A model generated the notes under the pieces. It saw nothing but the letters and a program-made list of their open reading frames with translations. It was not told the origin of the DNA and ran no database searches. Position numbers and translations under genes: made by a program. This document shows, one piece after another, positions 43,955-53,557 of a DNA stretch of 64,000 nt. The stretch comes from Punica granatum (lineage: Eukaryota > Streptophyta > Magnoliopsida > Myrtales > Lythraceae): contig NC_045129.1 in assembly GCF_007655135.1 (NCBI RefSeq), forward strand, positions 24,216,274 through 24,280,273. Reading direction: 5' to 3'. How positions within the stretch are numbered: the stretch's first letter is position 1; each line of letters begins with the position of its first letter.

Positions 43955-46592
43955 CGCGATCTTTAATTTGCATACGAACATCACTCGTTTTATCCAAGAG
44001 CATAATCGTCATTCCGTGATTCACCGATATCCTAGGCGTTAGGGAATTGGAAACACCTCGATCTATGAACGGAAAAGGGTAACTCGTTCGGGTGCGAGTC
44101 TCATTCGCATGGCCCATTCCATTCACTTTCGGTGTTTCTATCTCCCTATCGTAGATTCGAAGGTGAACATTTTGTTTCAGTTACGAAACACGAACAACCG
44201 GATTAATCATGTATTTGACTTAAACAAACACTAGATAATGGATAGGTGGAATGCTAGATTCCAATCTAGAGTCACAAATACGAGTTTGGCTAATTCAGTG
44301 AAGTCGCAGTGACACCCCACTGAATAAGAATTCTAAAACAAATTCACACATGTAATTGGCCTAGAACCATATCCCTGCCCACTTCTTTGTTTGCCTAGGC
44401 TAGATACATTGTTTGCTAACCAACCCCGGTTAATAACTGATTAAATCACATACATTCGGCCTAATATACAACTTGTCTGCATTTATCTATGATTGTCTGT
44501 TATTGTCTGTTTTTCATCAGTTTTATCAGTTTTCTTCTGTTTTACACTTGCTTTTGCTGATTTGTCGTGGTTTGGGTCCGAGCCCATAGGTTACGTGTTG
44601 CACGGGGCCCAACACCCCAAATCACCGAACATGAGGTCCAACGCCTCCTAATTCACTGAGTGCGTGCAACCCGAGTGCGGAATGGGATCTAGTCTCGAGT
44701 CACCATCACACTCCAAATGTGGCATATGTGGAAGGTAATTTGGATTGGATGTGTGAAACGTGCTTAGATATCACCCGAGAGCTCGATCGGCCCAACGGTT
44801 ACGGTGAGAGCTAATCGGTTCTCCCGCAAACCGTCGGTCCGATTGGACCCGACCCCCGGCTCCTTGAGCCCGCGTTGCCTTAATTTATTTATCGGTCATT
44901 TAAAACACGCGGTGAGTCGGAGTGGAATATTGGCCCAATGCAAACCGATCGGGATCCATTTACTTATTCAGTTGTACTTTGTAATTATTCGAGAGAACAT
45001 TGCGAGGATTTTGATTGTACATTCACTCATTCATTTGTAAGGATCCCCGATCGGCGAGCGAGAGGTCCAAGTGTCGAACCGGTCAAGTTGGTCCATTGTT
45101 ACCAAGATGAGTAAGCTCGAATACTCGTGGTCTCGGTTCGCGCAGGGAATCGACCATCACGGTTCGATGAACTATAACGCTAAGATAGTGAACCGACTCC
45201 ATGACGCACAAGCCTACTTTTCTCTTGGGGCCTTGGCCCAACTTGATCAATTCATCGACTTTACGGTGTCAAAACGGGCGAGTCAAGTGCAACCCTAAGT
45301 CACGCGGTAAATAAACAAAACGGCAAGCCTAGCAAACTAGAGTACCGAAAGGGCGTGCGGGATATAGGCCCGCACGTAATAAAACCCCTGAATTCAGAAT
45401 TTCCGGTTCCGTATGACCATTGCCTAAGCATTTAGGTGTACCTTGTACCCCTAGACCCGGGCGACTCAACGGCCCTCGACCTACGAGTCGTAAACAGTAA
45501 GTGGCGACTCCTTCTCACGCGTGTCCTCCACGTGTCCTCGGGAAGATGGACACTCCTAAGCCGCTTTGCATAGGTTTCGCGCATGCGTGCCCTGACGAGA
45601 TAAAATTCGGGTGCGCACAATTAGTTCTAATCACTTTTCACTCTCACCCTCTCTCAAGCCAACTTCTCTCTAGAAAGCTCTCAATCTCCAGCCCTTTCCC
45701 TCATCCTCGCACAGCCCATCCCAAGGCCGAAACTGGCCAAAACCGACGGAAAACCACCCGGTATTCCGATAACCACCCGACCCGACTTAAGCCAAAAATC
45801 ACCAAAGTCCTTAGCCTACATATTTCCCACCCCCTAAGTCCATTTATGCGCTCATTGGAGGTCCCCAACACTACGTTCTAGCCGTGCGAACAATCGGGTC
45901 TCTAGGACGCCTCCCGGGTGCATCCGACCTCCACACGTGCCATTTGCTCCCACGACCTTGGCGAGTTATGCCATCATGTTCAAGGGGTCCCTCATAACCC
46001 TCACTCTCTTCCGTGAAGAGGTGGTCATGGTCTGAGAGCCATACCACCGTGCACAACCTCCGTTTCATCCGTTTCCTCTTTAACGGGTTCTTTGATTTTT
46101 ACCGGATTTCCTCTCACTATTTCGGGTTTGTCTAGGCCTTGGCACGTTCGGGACTTTTCACGAACGCCTAGATCTGCCCCTTAGGAGTCCAAGGAGCCCA
46201 ACCTCGCACCATGCCGTGGTCGGAGCTAGCGTGCCGACCCCGTTTTCTCCAAGTTGTCGCTACCGCTGCTCTCGGGTACCCGTCACCCGTAGCGACCAGC
46301 CGAGTCTTGCGACTCTCAAGGCCACTTCCCCGACTCTTTCCCTCGTGCATCGAGGCTAGGTAACATCCCTCTACGACTTAGAGAAGCTAGGATCTTCGAT
46401 GTTTGTTGCTATGAAGTGTTAATGTGATTTAAAGAACCCGAATGCATGAAAGTTGATATTTTTCTTCTAGATCCGGGTTTCCCATGCAACCCATGCATCG
46501 TTATACGTTTCATTTTCTTTGTTACGTCCATATGCCGTACAAATATGCATGCATAATCGGAAATGGCCCGAATCTAAGAGGATGAGACCGAT

Positions 46593-46673
46593 ATGGACTC
46601 AAGAGAGTCATGGAGCCTCTCGGCCGAACCTCATGAGGGTAGCCGTGAGCCCCCTTGACTCTCTAGGGTCCAT
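46593..46673 (+). repeat. Two-tier hairpin, A LTR copy 1
   Basis: Outer arms 46593-46610 and 46656-46673 pair at 17 of 18 positions (one wobble; one A-A mismatch). Inner CTCTCGGC (46617-46624) pairs with GCCGTGAG (46642-46649) with one T-T mismatch. Confidence 0.78.
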
Positions 46674-46797
46674 GACCGCCTCATCCTTCGGGATTTAGCC
46701 ATTCCCACGGTTGTGGTGTCTCTAATCGTGGTAGAAATGTGATTGCATGATGGGAAAGGACTAGAATCGGGGTAGAAGAGGCGTTTAAGCCATGGTT

Positions 46798-46855
46798 GGA
46801 CCATGGGAACCCACGGCCTAAGTCCTGAGAGGGGACCCGTGGGCTCTCTTGGTCC
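46798..46855 (+). repeat. Two-tier hairpin, A LTR copy 2
   Basis: Outer GGACCA (46798-46803) with TGGTCC (46850-46855); inner CCCACGG (46810-46816) with CCGTGGG (46837-46843). Confidence 0.72.
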
Positions 46856-47003
46856 TTTCGAGGCTTAATCGACCTCCTCTCCCTCGAAGCTTGTTGGTTC
46901 CCGTGCTTTTATCGTAGTTTATTGCATGAGATGTACCGGCATGACGGGAAAAGACTTAGATCGGAGTCGAAGAGCCCGCCTTAGCCCACGTGAGCCATGC
47001 GAA

Positions 47004-47036
47004 CTCACGGCTACCCTTGAGGGGTGTAGCCGAGAG
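47004..47036 (+). repeat. Two-tier hairpin core, A LTR copy 3
   Basis: CTCACGGCTA (47004-47013) with TAGCCGAGAG (47027-47036), one A-A mismatch. Equivalent to 6997-7036 with a changed inner pair. Confidence 0.7.
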
Positions 47037-47673
47037 CTCCCTTGGACCACACGGGTCCAAGGTGGCCTCTTTGGCTCCGAAATAGGTCAGTTCCCGCATT
47101 TCACGCTTTTCCATTGTATGAATCGACGCCATTTTTTATTGATTTCCTTATATTACGCGTTATATGTGCTTGTTCATGTGTTTGATTGCGTTTAGAGATC
47201 TTGACAGTGTCGATTCTCTTTTGTTTATTTGAAATAGATATTGTCCTTGTGTTTAAATATATTATGCATGCAAGACACGATCGGTGTCGTTCCTTGGAAT
47301 TGATTGTATCCGCATTTTACATTTTTTTACCGTTAACCAAGTGACAATTAAATGATAGATACATTAGTTTTGGGTAATCTTTCATCAAAACTGTAATAAC
47401 TACATGAAATCACTACCACCGAATAATTTCACAAATGGGAGAAACGGGACGTATCATTCGGCTAATTAAATCACTTGGACTAAATAATTGGATAAATTGA
47501 TTATTAATTCGTAAACGCATCGATGGTTCACGGAAAGGTGAAACAGTAAGTGGCGACTCTTTCTCACGCGTGTCCATCGCGCGCCCCTGGGAAGGTGGAT
47601 ACTCCCAAGCCGCGTTGCGTAGGTCTCCGCGCATGCGTGCCCCGACGATATTAAAATTCGGGTGCGCACAGCT

Positions 47674-47692
47674 TGGCGACTCCGCTGGGGAC
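47674..47692 (+). promoter_or_regulatory. Primer-binding site of element A
   Basis: TGGCGACTCCGCTGGGGAC, three bases after the LTR end. Confidence 0.82.
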
Positions 47693-48298
47693 ATCTAGAG
47701 GGTTCGGGCTCAATTCCGTCTGCTTGCTTGCATGTTTATTTATTGCTTTCCGTACATTTATTTTAAGGGACATTTATTTCTTGCATTTACTTTACGCATT
47801 TGCATCGCATCATCTTAGCGGGCTTTTAGGTACCTTGTCCGAAATCCCACGGACACCAAAGATAGGAAGCTAGTTTAGTCAGAGGTTCCGAGTAAGGGAA
47901 CAGATCAATTCGGCTATGCCACCGAATTGGCCCCCAAAGATCCTCGCTCGATTTCAAGTAATTCACACCCTTGTATCGGGAGCCCCCATCCCTAGTTAGC
48001 GGTTATCCCTGTAGCACCGAAAACCATGCATACACAGGGACCGTCATGCTGGACCAATCTTTGCCTCCATGCCGCCAACCGACCTCAAAGTCAAGTCGTT
48101 GAGTCAGCCCATAGTTTCTTTTTTAGGACGAGCATTTTGTTGTTTTCTATGAGAAAGAGTGATGTACACTGTAAAGTACACGGTTATAGTTTATCTTTCT
48201 GCACTGCATGCATTATTTTCAAAAAAAAAACGACTTAGGACATTGCATTGGTTTGATTCCTAAGATGTTAAGTCGACATCTCCTCCATTTAGGTAAGG
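47693..48298 (+). other. Element A untranslated leader
   Basis: Non-coding; the same conserved blocks as 12956-13533, ending TCCTCCATTTAGGTAAGG before the ORF1 ATG. Confidence 0.6.
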
Positions 48299-49359
48299 AT
48301 GGACCGCTCGGCTCCCAGCCTCAGGCTCGAAGCAATTGCACCACCTAGGCAAGAAATCCTGCGCACTTGGAGGACATTCCGCCCAGTGGATCGCGCCTTC
48401 GTTCAGGACATCATCGGAGACGTGGTTATGCTCACTGATCTTCGGCACCCTCCTGTTCCTATACGTGCCGAACCGCATTGACGGGGCTATAGCCCAGGTC
48501 GTCCTCCAAGCGGTGGGAGGCCATAGTTATGTGGAGGCTTTGTTAGCCGAGACCGTTCGGTCTCTCGACTATGTTAGAGAGGTTCGGCGCGGCAGGATGA
48601 GAGGATCCCCGCACCTTCTAAAAATTTGGCTCCTCGCGCATGTTCGCCCCTTTTGCTCATCACATCCTTTCTCCTACATCGCGGACGAGCGGTCGCTGAT
48701 TGAGCATCTAGTGCCGGTCTTTCCACCTCCCGAGCACAATTTCTCGGAATGGAGGCACTTTTGGCGCGAGTTGACACCCGCGCGATTCCTATGGGTCGCT
48801 CGTTAGAACCCCGGCGGCCCCATGATCACAGGGTGTCCGGGAATAGTGGGAGTCCCTCTCCTCAGCCACTTGGGGAGCACTCTCATATTCCCCGGTTGGG
48901 TAATCAAACAACTCGGCGGCCTACAGGACATTCCCACCGAGGCGGACCGCCTGCCCTACCGCATTCAATGGGCCGACTCCACGTCCACGGCCCCCACAAG
49001 ATTCCTGCAGATCCGAGAGATTCACCGTCAATGGGACGCTAGCACCATACAGCGTCTTTACTTCGCCGCAACGGTCCCAGACCACCCCGATTCCTCGAGC
49101 TACACCTACCGTCGCCCCCGAAGCCGAAAGCTCCACCCAAGCGGCTATGCGTGCAGAGCTACAGTCTATCGGGGAGGAACGAGACAGACTCCGTTGCGAA
49201 CTCGTTGACTCTCGTGCGGAGGTCGCGGACTACAAGGAGCTTCAGACAGAGTTAACTCGAGCACGTGCTCGAGTCGCACACTTAGACAGGGAGATGGCCC
49301 GCCTGAGCGCGACATTGGACCGAGTGGGTGCAAGGGCGTGCGAGATCTCCCATCCCTAG
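48299..49359 (+). pseudogene. Element A ORF1 (DUF7745/plant-mobile-domain-like), deleted and frameshifted
   Basis: The ATG at 48299 opens MDRSAPSLRLEAI, then RTWRTFRPVDRAFVQDIIGD as in element B. At about 48430 some 360 bases present in B are missing and the frame changes. The next part (LFLYVPNRIDGAIAQVVLQA) ends at TAG 48804-48806. A further frame carries VIKQLGGLQDIPTEADR (about 48900-48950). The final frame (49147-49359) is a charged heptad-like coiled coil (GEERDRLRCELVDSRAEV) ending ISHP-stop. Same order as B ORF1: N-terminal mobile-like domain, then coiled coil. Role unknown; separate from gag, as in Ogre elements. Confidence 0.72.
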
Positions 49360-49672
49360 GATTAGTGCAATGTGCCTGTTTTGCCCTCGTTCGGACCTAC
49401 GCCGCTCTCGACCGGCCACCGAGCGCAAAGGGATGTCGGCTTACGTTTATGTTCCATTTCTTTCGCGTATTGTATTTTGTAAAACTATGGAACTCGGGTC
49501 GAACCAATGTAATGACATTAGCATTTTGAAAACTCATGCATCTCATACATCTTGTCCCTTTATTTATTCCGTACTTATCATTTCAAAATGTCGACGTTGT
49601 CCTTACATATTCTTGGAATCTAGGTGATCGCAACTGGCGTCACATCGATACCCAACTCGTCAACGTGTCAGG
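49360..49672 (+). other. Element A spacer between ORF1 and gag
   Basis: Conserved AT-rich spacer with an acceptor-like TAG at 49621-49623. Gag ATG candidate at 49673. Confidence 0.55.
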
Positions 49673-51770
49673 ATGGCTGAAGAGTATCGCGTCGATATCT
49701 CCGAGGGAAGTCAATCCACCGGCCCCGGCACATTCTCAGCCGCCCCCGACGTATGCTCCACCACCTCCGACTCCCGCAGGCGTACTTCCGGCGTATTCAG
49801 GCGCCCCTTCGACGCATCTCCCGCCCCCGATGTCTTCAGGGGTGCCCCTCCAACGAGTCTCACTGACGTCGTCCACCTCCGACGACCATGCTCGCATCGC
49901 AGTACTCGAGGGCATAGTCAACCAATTAGCTGCGAGCATGACCACCAACATGGCGGAGTTGTTCGCCCTACTCAGAGGACCGAACAGTGCATCCTCAAGC
50001 TCCACACCACCTTCGGGACAAGGACCCACGGCCGACCCGATATCTTGGATTCCGCCAACTCAAGTTCTGGAAAACACTAATGTTCCCGCACCACCAACGA
50101 CGCACACGGCCGCGGCTCACCCATTTACCATTCTTTATCAACCACCACTGGCCCCCGTAGCCGTCCCTCTTCCACCGGCGGCGTTCCTCACTACGGATCA
50201 AGTCCTATCCGCACCGCTACCTGTTTCCATGCCGACCCCAGCTGCAGCCTCTACCGTCCCTCCGCCGACGATTTTTCCGGTGCCAAGCGCACCTGCTCCA
50301 ACTCACCCTCAAGCCACAGATCTTCCTTCCTACCCGCCTCTACAGCCTCACATCAACTTCCCCTACCAAGCACCGCCGCCCATAAACACTACTTTCCTCG
50401 AACCAGGCACGCCGACTCACGCTGCCCAGTTCGCCTCACCGACGCACTTCCTTCCTGAGGTTGACGCCGAACAAGAGCGCAGACTAAAGAGAATGGAAGA
50501 GACTATGCGAGCCCTGCAGGCAAATGAGGCTCGACCTGACGCAAGCTATGGTGACTGCAGTCTCTTCCCGGGCATGCTGCTACCCTCGAAATTCAAGTTC
50601 CCGGAGTTCAAGACCTATGAAGGTACGACAGATCCACGACACCACCTCCGCCATTACCGAGGGAAGATGTTACAGTATTGGGAATACGAAGAATTTGTCG
50701 TCCACTCATTTCAAGACAGTCTGTAGGGATCAGCTCTCGATTGGTTCATGTCCTTAAAGGCCGAGGACATTCCGACGTGGGCAGACCTTTCTCGGAAATT
50801 CATCAACCAATACCAGTACTGTGCGGAAACGCCTCCGACCCTCTTGGAATTGAGCATGAAGGAGAAGGCGCACGGCCAAAGATTCGAGGAATATGCTACC
50901 AAGTGGCGTGCCCAAGCGGCAAAGCACATCCCTCAAATCAGCGAAGTACAACAGATCCAGTTATTCCATTCCATCCTGAGAGAAGTGTACTATTCGCACT
51001 TGTTGGCCCACACCTCTTCATTCTTCGATCTCATCGAGGCCGGGAAGAAGCTTGACTTGGGCATTAAGCTTGGCAGGATGGAAGGCCCCACCAATAAAGG
51101 AGAGGAACCCTCGAGGAAGGCCTCCGCAATGTCGACTTCTTCTAGCGGAAGAAAGGGGAAGGAGGTAACAGTTAACGCTGTCAATCCAGCACATCCGACG
51201 CCCCAACAGTACTCGGTGAACGTCACGTCTACACCCCCCGTGGTCCCCACGTATGCTCCGCAATATCGGCCTCAACCCCCTACCCAACGATCTACTACTC
51301 TGCACTACCACCTCTACCCCCACCTACGGTACCGTCGCTCGTCGTCCACCCTATGCCCCTACTCCACCCCAAGCCCCTCAATACCAACCCCCGGCTCCGA
51401 GGGTTTCTCAGCCAACCCAACGAGTCCCGCCCCCGCAAGGTCAACAGAGCGGTGTAGCACAACCGTGACCACGCAGGCAATACCCGTCCTTGCCGGTCCC
51501 ACCTTCCCACATTTACGGGCAAATCCGTGACAAGATCGGGACAATAGCGCCCAGTCCGAACTTCGATCCAACCATCCAAGATCAAAGCAAGCAGTGCGAG
51601 TACCATCGGGGGGCACCAGGGCACACCCTAGACACTTGTTGGAGGTTAAGGGAGAGGATCTAGGAGATGATTGATGCGAAAGAGCTCGTATTCAATGCTG
51701 TAAGATCTCTGAATGTACAAGCTAATCCCCTCCCCTCCCCGACCATGGACCGGCTCGGGGGCCCTCCATC
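49673..51770 (+). pseudogene. Element A gag (capsid and zinc knuckle), broken
   Basis: Gag forms the virus-like particle. The ATG at 49673 is in a different frame from the long body, which is open to TAG 50724-50726 and continues in the same frame to about 51285. Order: proline-rich N-terminus, coiled-coil start (IAVLEGIVNQLAASMTTNMA), a second proline-rich block, then the retrotransposon gag core (LLPSKFKFPEFKTYEGT, HLRHYRGKMLQYWEYEEF, and after the stop ALDWFMSLKAEDIPTW). Frame is lost between about 51285 and 51345 in a proline-rich region. TGA at 51466-51468 follows, then the zinc knuckle CEYHRGAPGHTLDTC from 51595, then TAG 51661-51663. A small insertion in a CT run near 51730 separates gag from the protease frame. 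Confidence 0.88.
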
Positions 51771-51773
51771 AAC

Positions 51774-53341
51774 ATGATCACCATATGCACATCAGGGGAG
51801 GGCGAAAGCGAGCAAGGCTGCCCCTCTCCCTTCGTGATTGAGTACATCCCCGTAGAAGCTGCAGTTGGGTTCACTGGGATTGACGCACCGCTTACCCCGT
51901 TTGTCATAGATGTTCCCGCCCGAGAACCATACTCGGACGACAAGGTCCCCTGGACCTATGAGGGAGGTGTCGGAAGCCTCGAGCAACAATTCGGCGTCAT
52001 GGGCATAACACGCTCAGGACGGGTATATGAGAATCCCACAACCACAAACAAAGGGAAGGCACCCACCGCAGAAACCGAAGTGATACTCGGAGTCCCGCTT
52101 ACTCCGCCCAAGGAGGTAACCGAAGAAGAAGCTGAAGCCTTCATGAAAATCATCAAGGCAAGTGAGTATAAGGTAGTGGAACAGATGGCCAAATCTCCGG
52201 CCCATATATCATTGCTCGCCCTCCTCCTCAGCTCGGAACCACATAGGGAAGCCCTCTTGCGGGTCCTAACAGCCTCACAAGTTCCCAAGGGGACATCTCC
52301 GGATCGGATAGAGGAAACCATCAACTCGATCTTCTCCAATACGATCTCTTTTTCGGACGACGAGCTCCCCTCTGAAGGATGCGCACATTCCCGGGCATTG
52401 CACATTGTCTGCAAATGCAACAACCATATCGTTGGTCGAGTCATGATCGATAACGACTCCGCGCTCAACGTATGCCCGGTGACTACTTTGAAGCAGATGA
52501 ACGTAGATCTCAATCGCGTCCGCCCGAGCAAGACAGCGGTCCGAGCCTTCGACAGCTCGCGGAGGGAGGTGAACTGGGAAATCGACCTCCTCATAGATGT
52601 CGGCCCATGCTCTTTTAGCGTCACATTCCAAGTGCTGGACATCCCGAACGCCTTCAGCCTACTACTCGGAAGGCCTTGGATCCACTCGGCCGGTGCCATT
52701 CCCTCCTCTCTACATCAGAAGCTGAAATTCATCGTCGAAGAGAGGATTATCACGGTCAAAGGGGAGGAAGACTACGCCATCTATAAAGAAACGGCGGTCC
52801 CTTACATCAGCGTCGGAAACGACGAAAATCTGCCCTTCCACTCCTTCGAGACCATCTCCGCCATCCGAGATTACGGAGAGGTCGGACCATCCCGCGCCGA
52901 CTGCATGATAGGGAAAGTTCTCTTGCGCCACAACTACATCCCCGGCACCGGCCTTGGGGCGCGCGGGCAAGGGATCAACCGGCCCATTGAAGTTGAAGAG
53001 TATAAGCATAGGAGGGGACTCGGCTTTCGCCCCTCCTGCCATGAAATCATTGAAGCCCGCAGGGGCAACCATCTCCACCGCCTCACCATGCACTATTGGA
53101 GGCTCAACAGGGGCATGCAAGTTCCCCCGCTGTCTCACTTCTTCCCCAGACCTCCACTCATCATCGGGAACACCCTTGACGGCCCTTCCTCGGACTTCGA
53201 TGACACGCCTGACGCTTTGCCAACCCTGTATGCCATCACCGAGGAGATTCCTTTAGAGGTTCACATTTGCCCGGCGCAGGAAAATGAGGAGCTTAACAAC
53301 TGGACCTTAGTCCCGCGCTATTCGGCTGTGATCGCCGATGT
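51774..53341 (+). pseudogene. Element A protease and G-patch region
   Basis: Open for 523 codons, probably the downstream half of a Gag-Pro polyprotein, since the frame extends upstream of the ATG and is offset from gag only by the insertion near 51730. The retropepsin motif is MIDNDSALNVCPVTTL: active-site Asp at 52449-52451 (residue 226), with the usual glycine two positions later replaced by Asp (52455-52457). The flap/second-half motif LLLGRPWIHSAGAIPSSLHQ follows at about residue 296. A G-patch-like domain starts at residue 378 (52905) with IPGTGLGARGQGINRPIE and RRGLGF. The TAA at 53343-53345 falls inside the predicted intron, so splicing would remove it. Confidence 0.88.
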
Positions 53342-53557
53342 GTAAGATTTATCTATGTAGAAGATGTTTCCCGCGTGTTGGCGTAACCATAGGCCGCACG
53401 ACGGAAGAGGGATCTCTGTTATGGTTTCACGATTCATACTATCAATGAAATCCCCACATGCATTCTTTTGAATTCCTGCGTGTTTTATATTCTTTCCCTA
53501 CTCTCTCGTTCACATCGTTCTAAATTTTCTAAAAAAACAATCCTTTCAATTTTCCAG
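53342..53557 (+). other. Putative intron between protease and RT (216 bp)
   Basis: Donor GTAAGATTTA at 53342; acceptor CAATTTTCCAG ending at 53557 after a T-rich tract. Removing it deletes the TAA at 53343 and joins the protease frame to the frame that runs through 53667 toward RT. An intron at exactly this place is a hallmark of Ogre elements. Splice sites are predicted by eye. Confidence 0.75.

Larger units (their letters stand above)
40037..45619 (+). mobile_element. LTR N2 (5,583 bp), 3' LTR of element N
   Basis: TGTCAGCACCCC to GGGTGCGCACA. After it, LTR sequence of element A resumes with ATTAG (45620-45624), the expected right target copy; the left copy was lost in the deletion at 28265. 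It has two ~190-bp units (42467-42656, 42657-42857) against three in N1. TATAAG lies at 41575, a two-tier hairpin at 43439-43494, and TYCAACG hairpins at 44604-44647. Confidence 0.92.
45620..47670 (+). mobile_element. 5' LTR of element A, second part
   Basis: Resumes LTR sequence at TTAGTTCTAATCAC (compare about 5794 in the E1 LTR) and ends GGGTGCGCACA before a primer-binding site. At about 47538 it jumps from CGGAAAGGTG to AAACAGTAAGTGGCGACTC, losing about 1.7 kb that includes the TYCAACG hairpins, GGATCC arm pair and terminal hairpin. Three well-formed two-tier hairpins remain at 46593-46673, 46798-46855 and 47004-47036. Confidence 0.85.

Noticed and set aside
51956..52699. 247-codon minus-strand ORF
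   Set aside because: Shadow of the protease coding frame.
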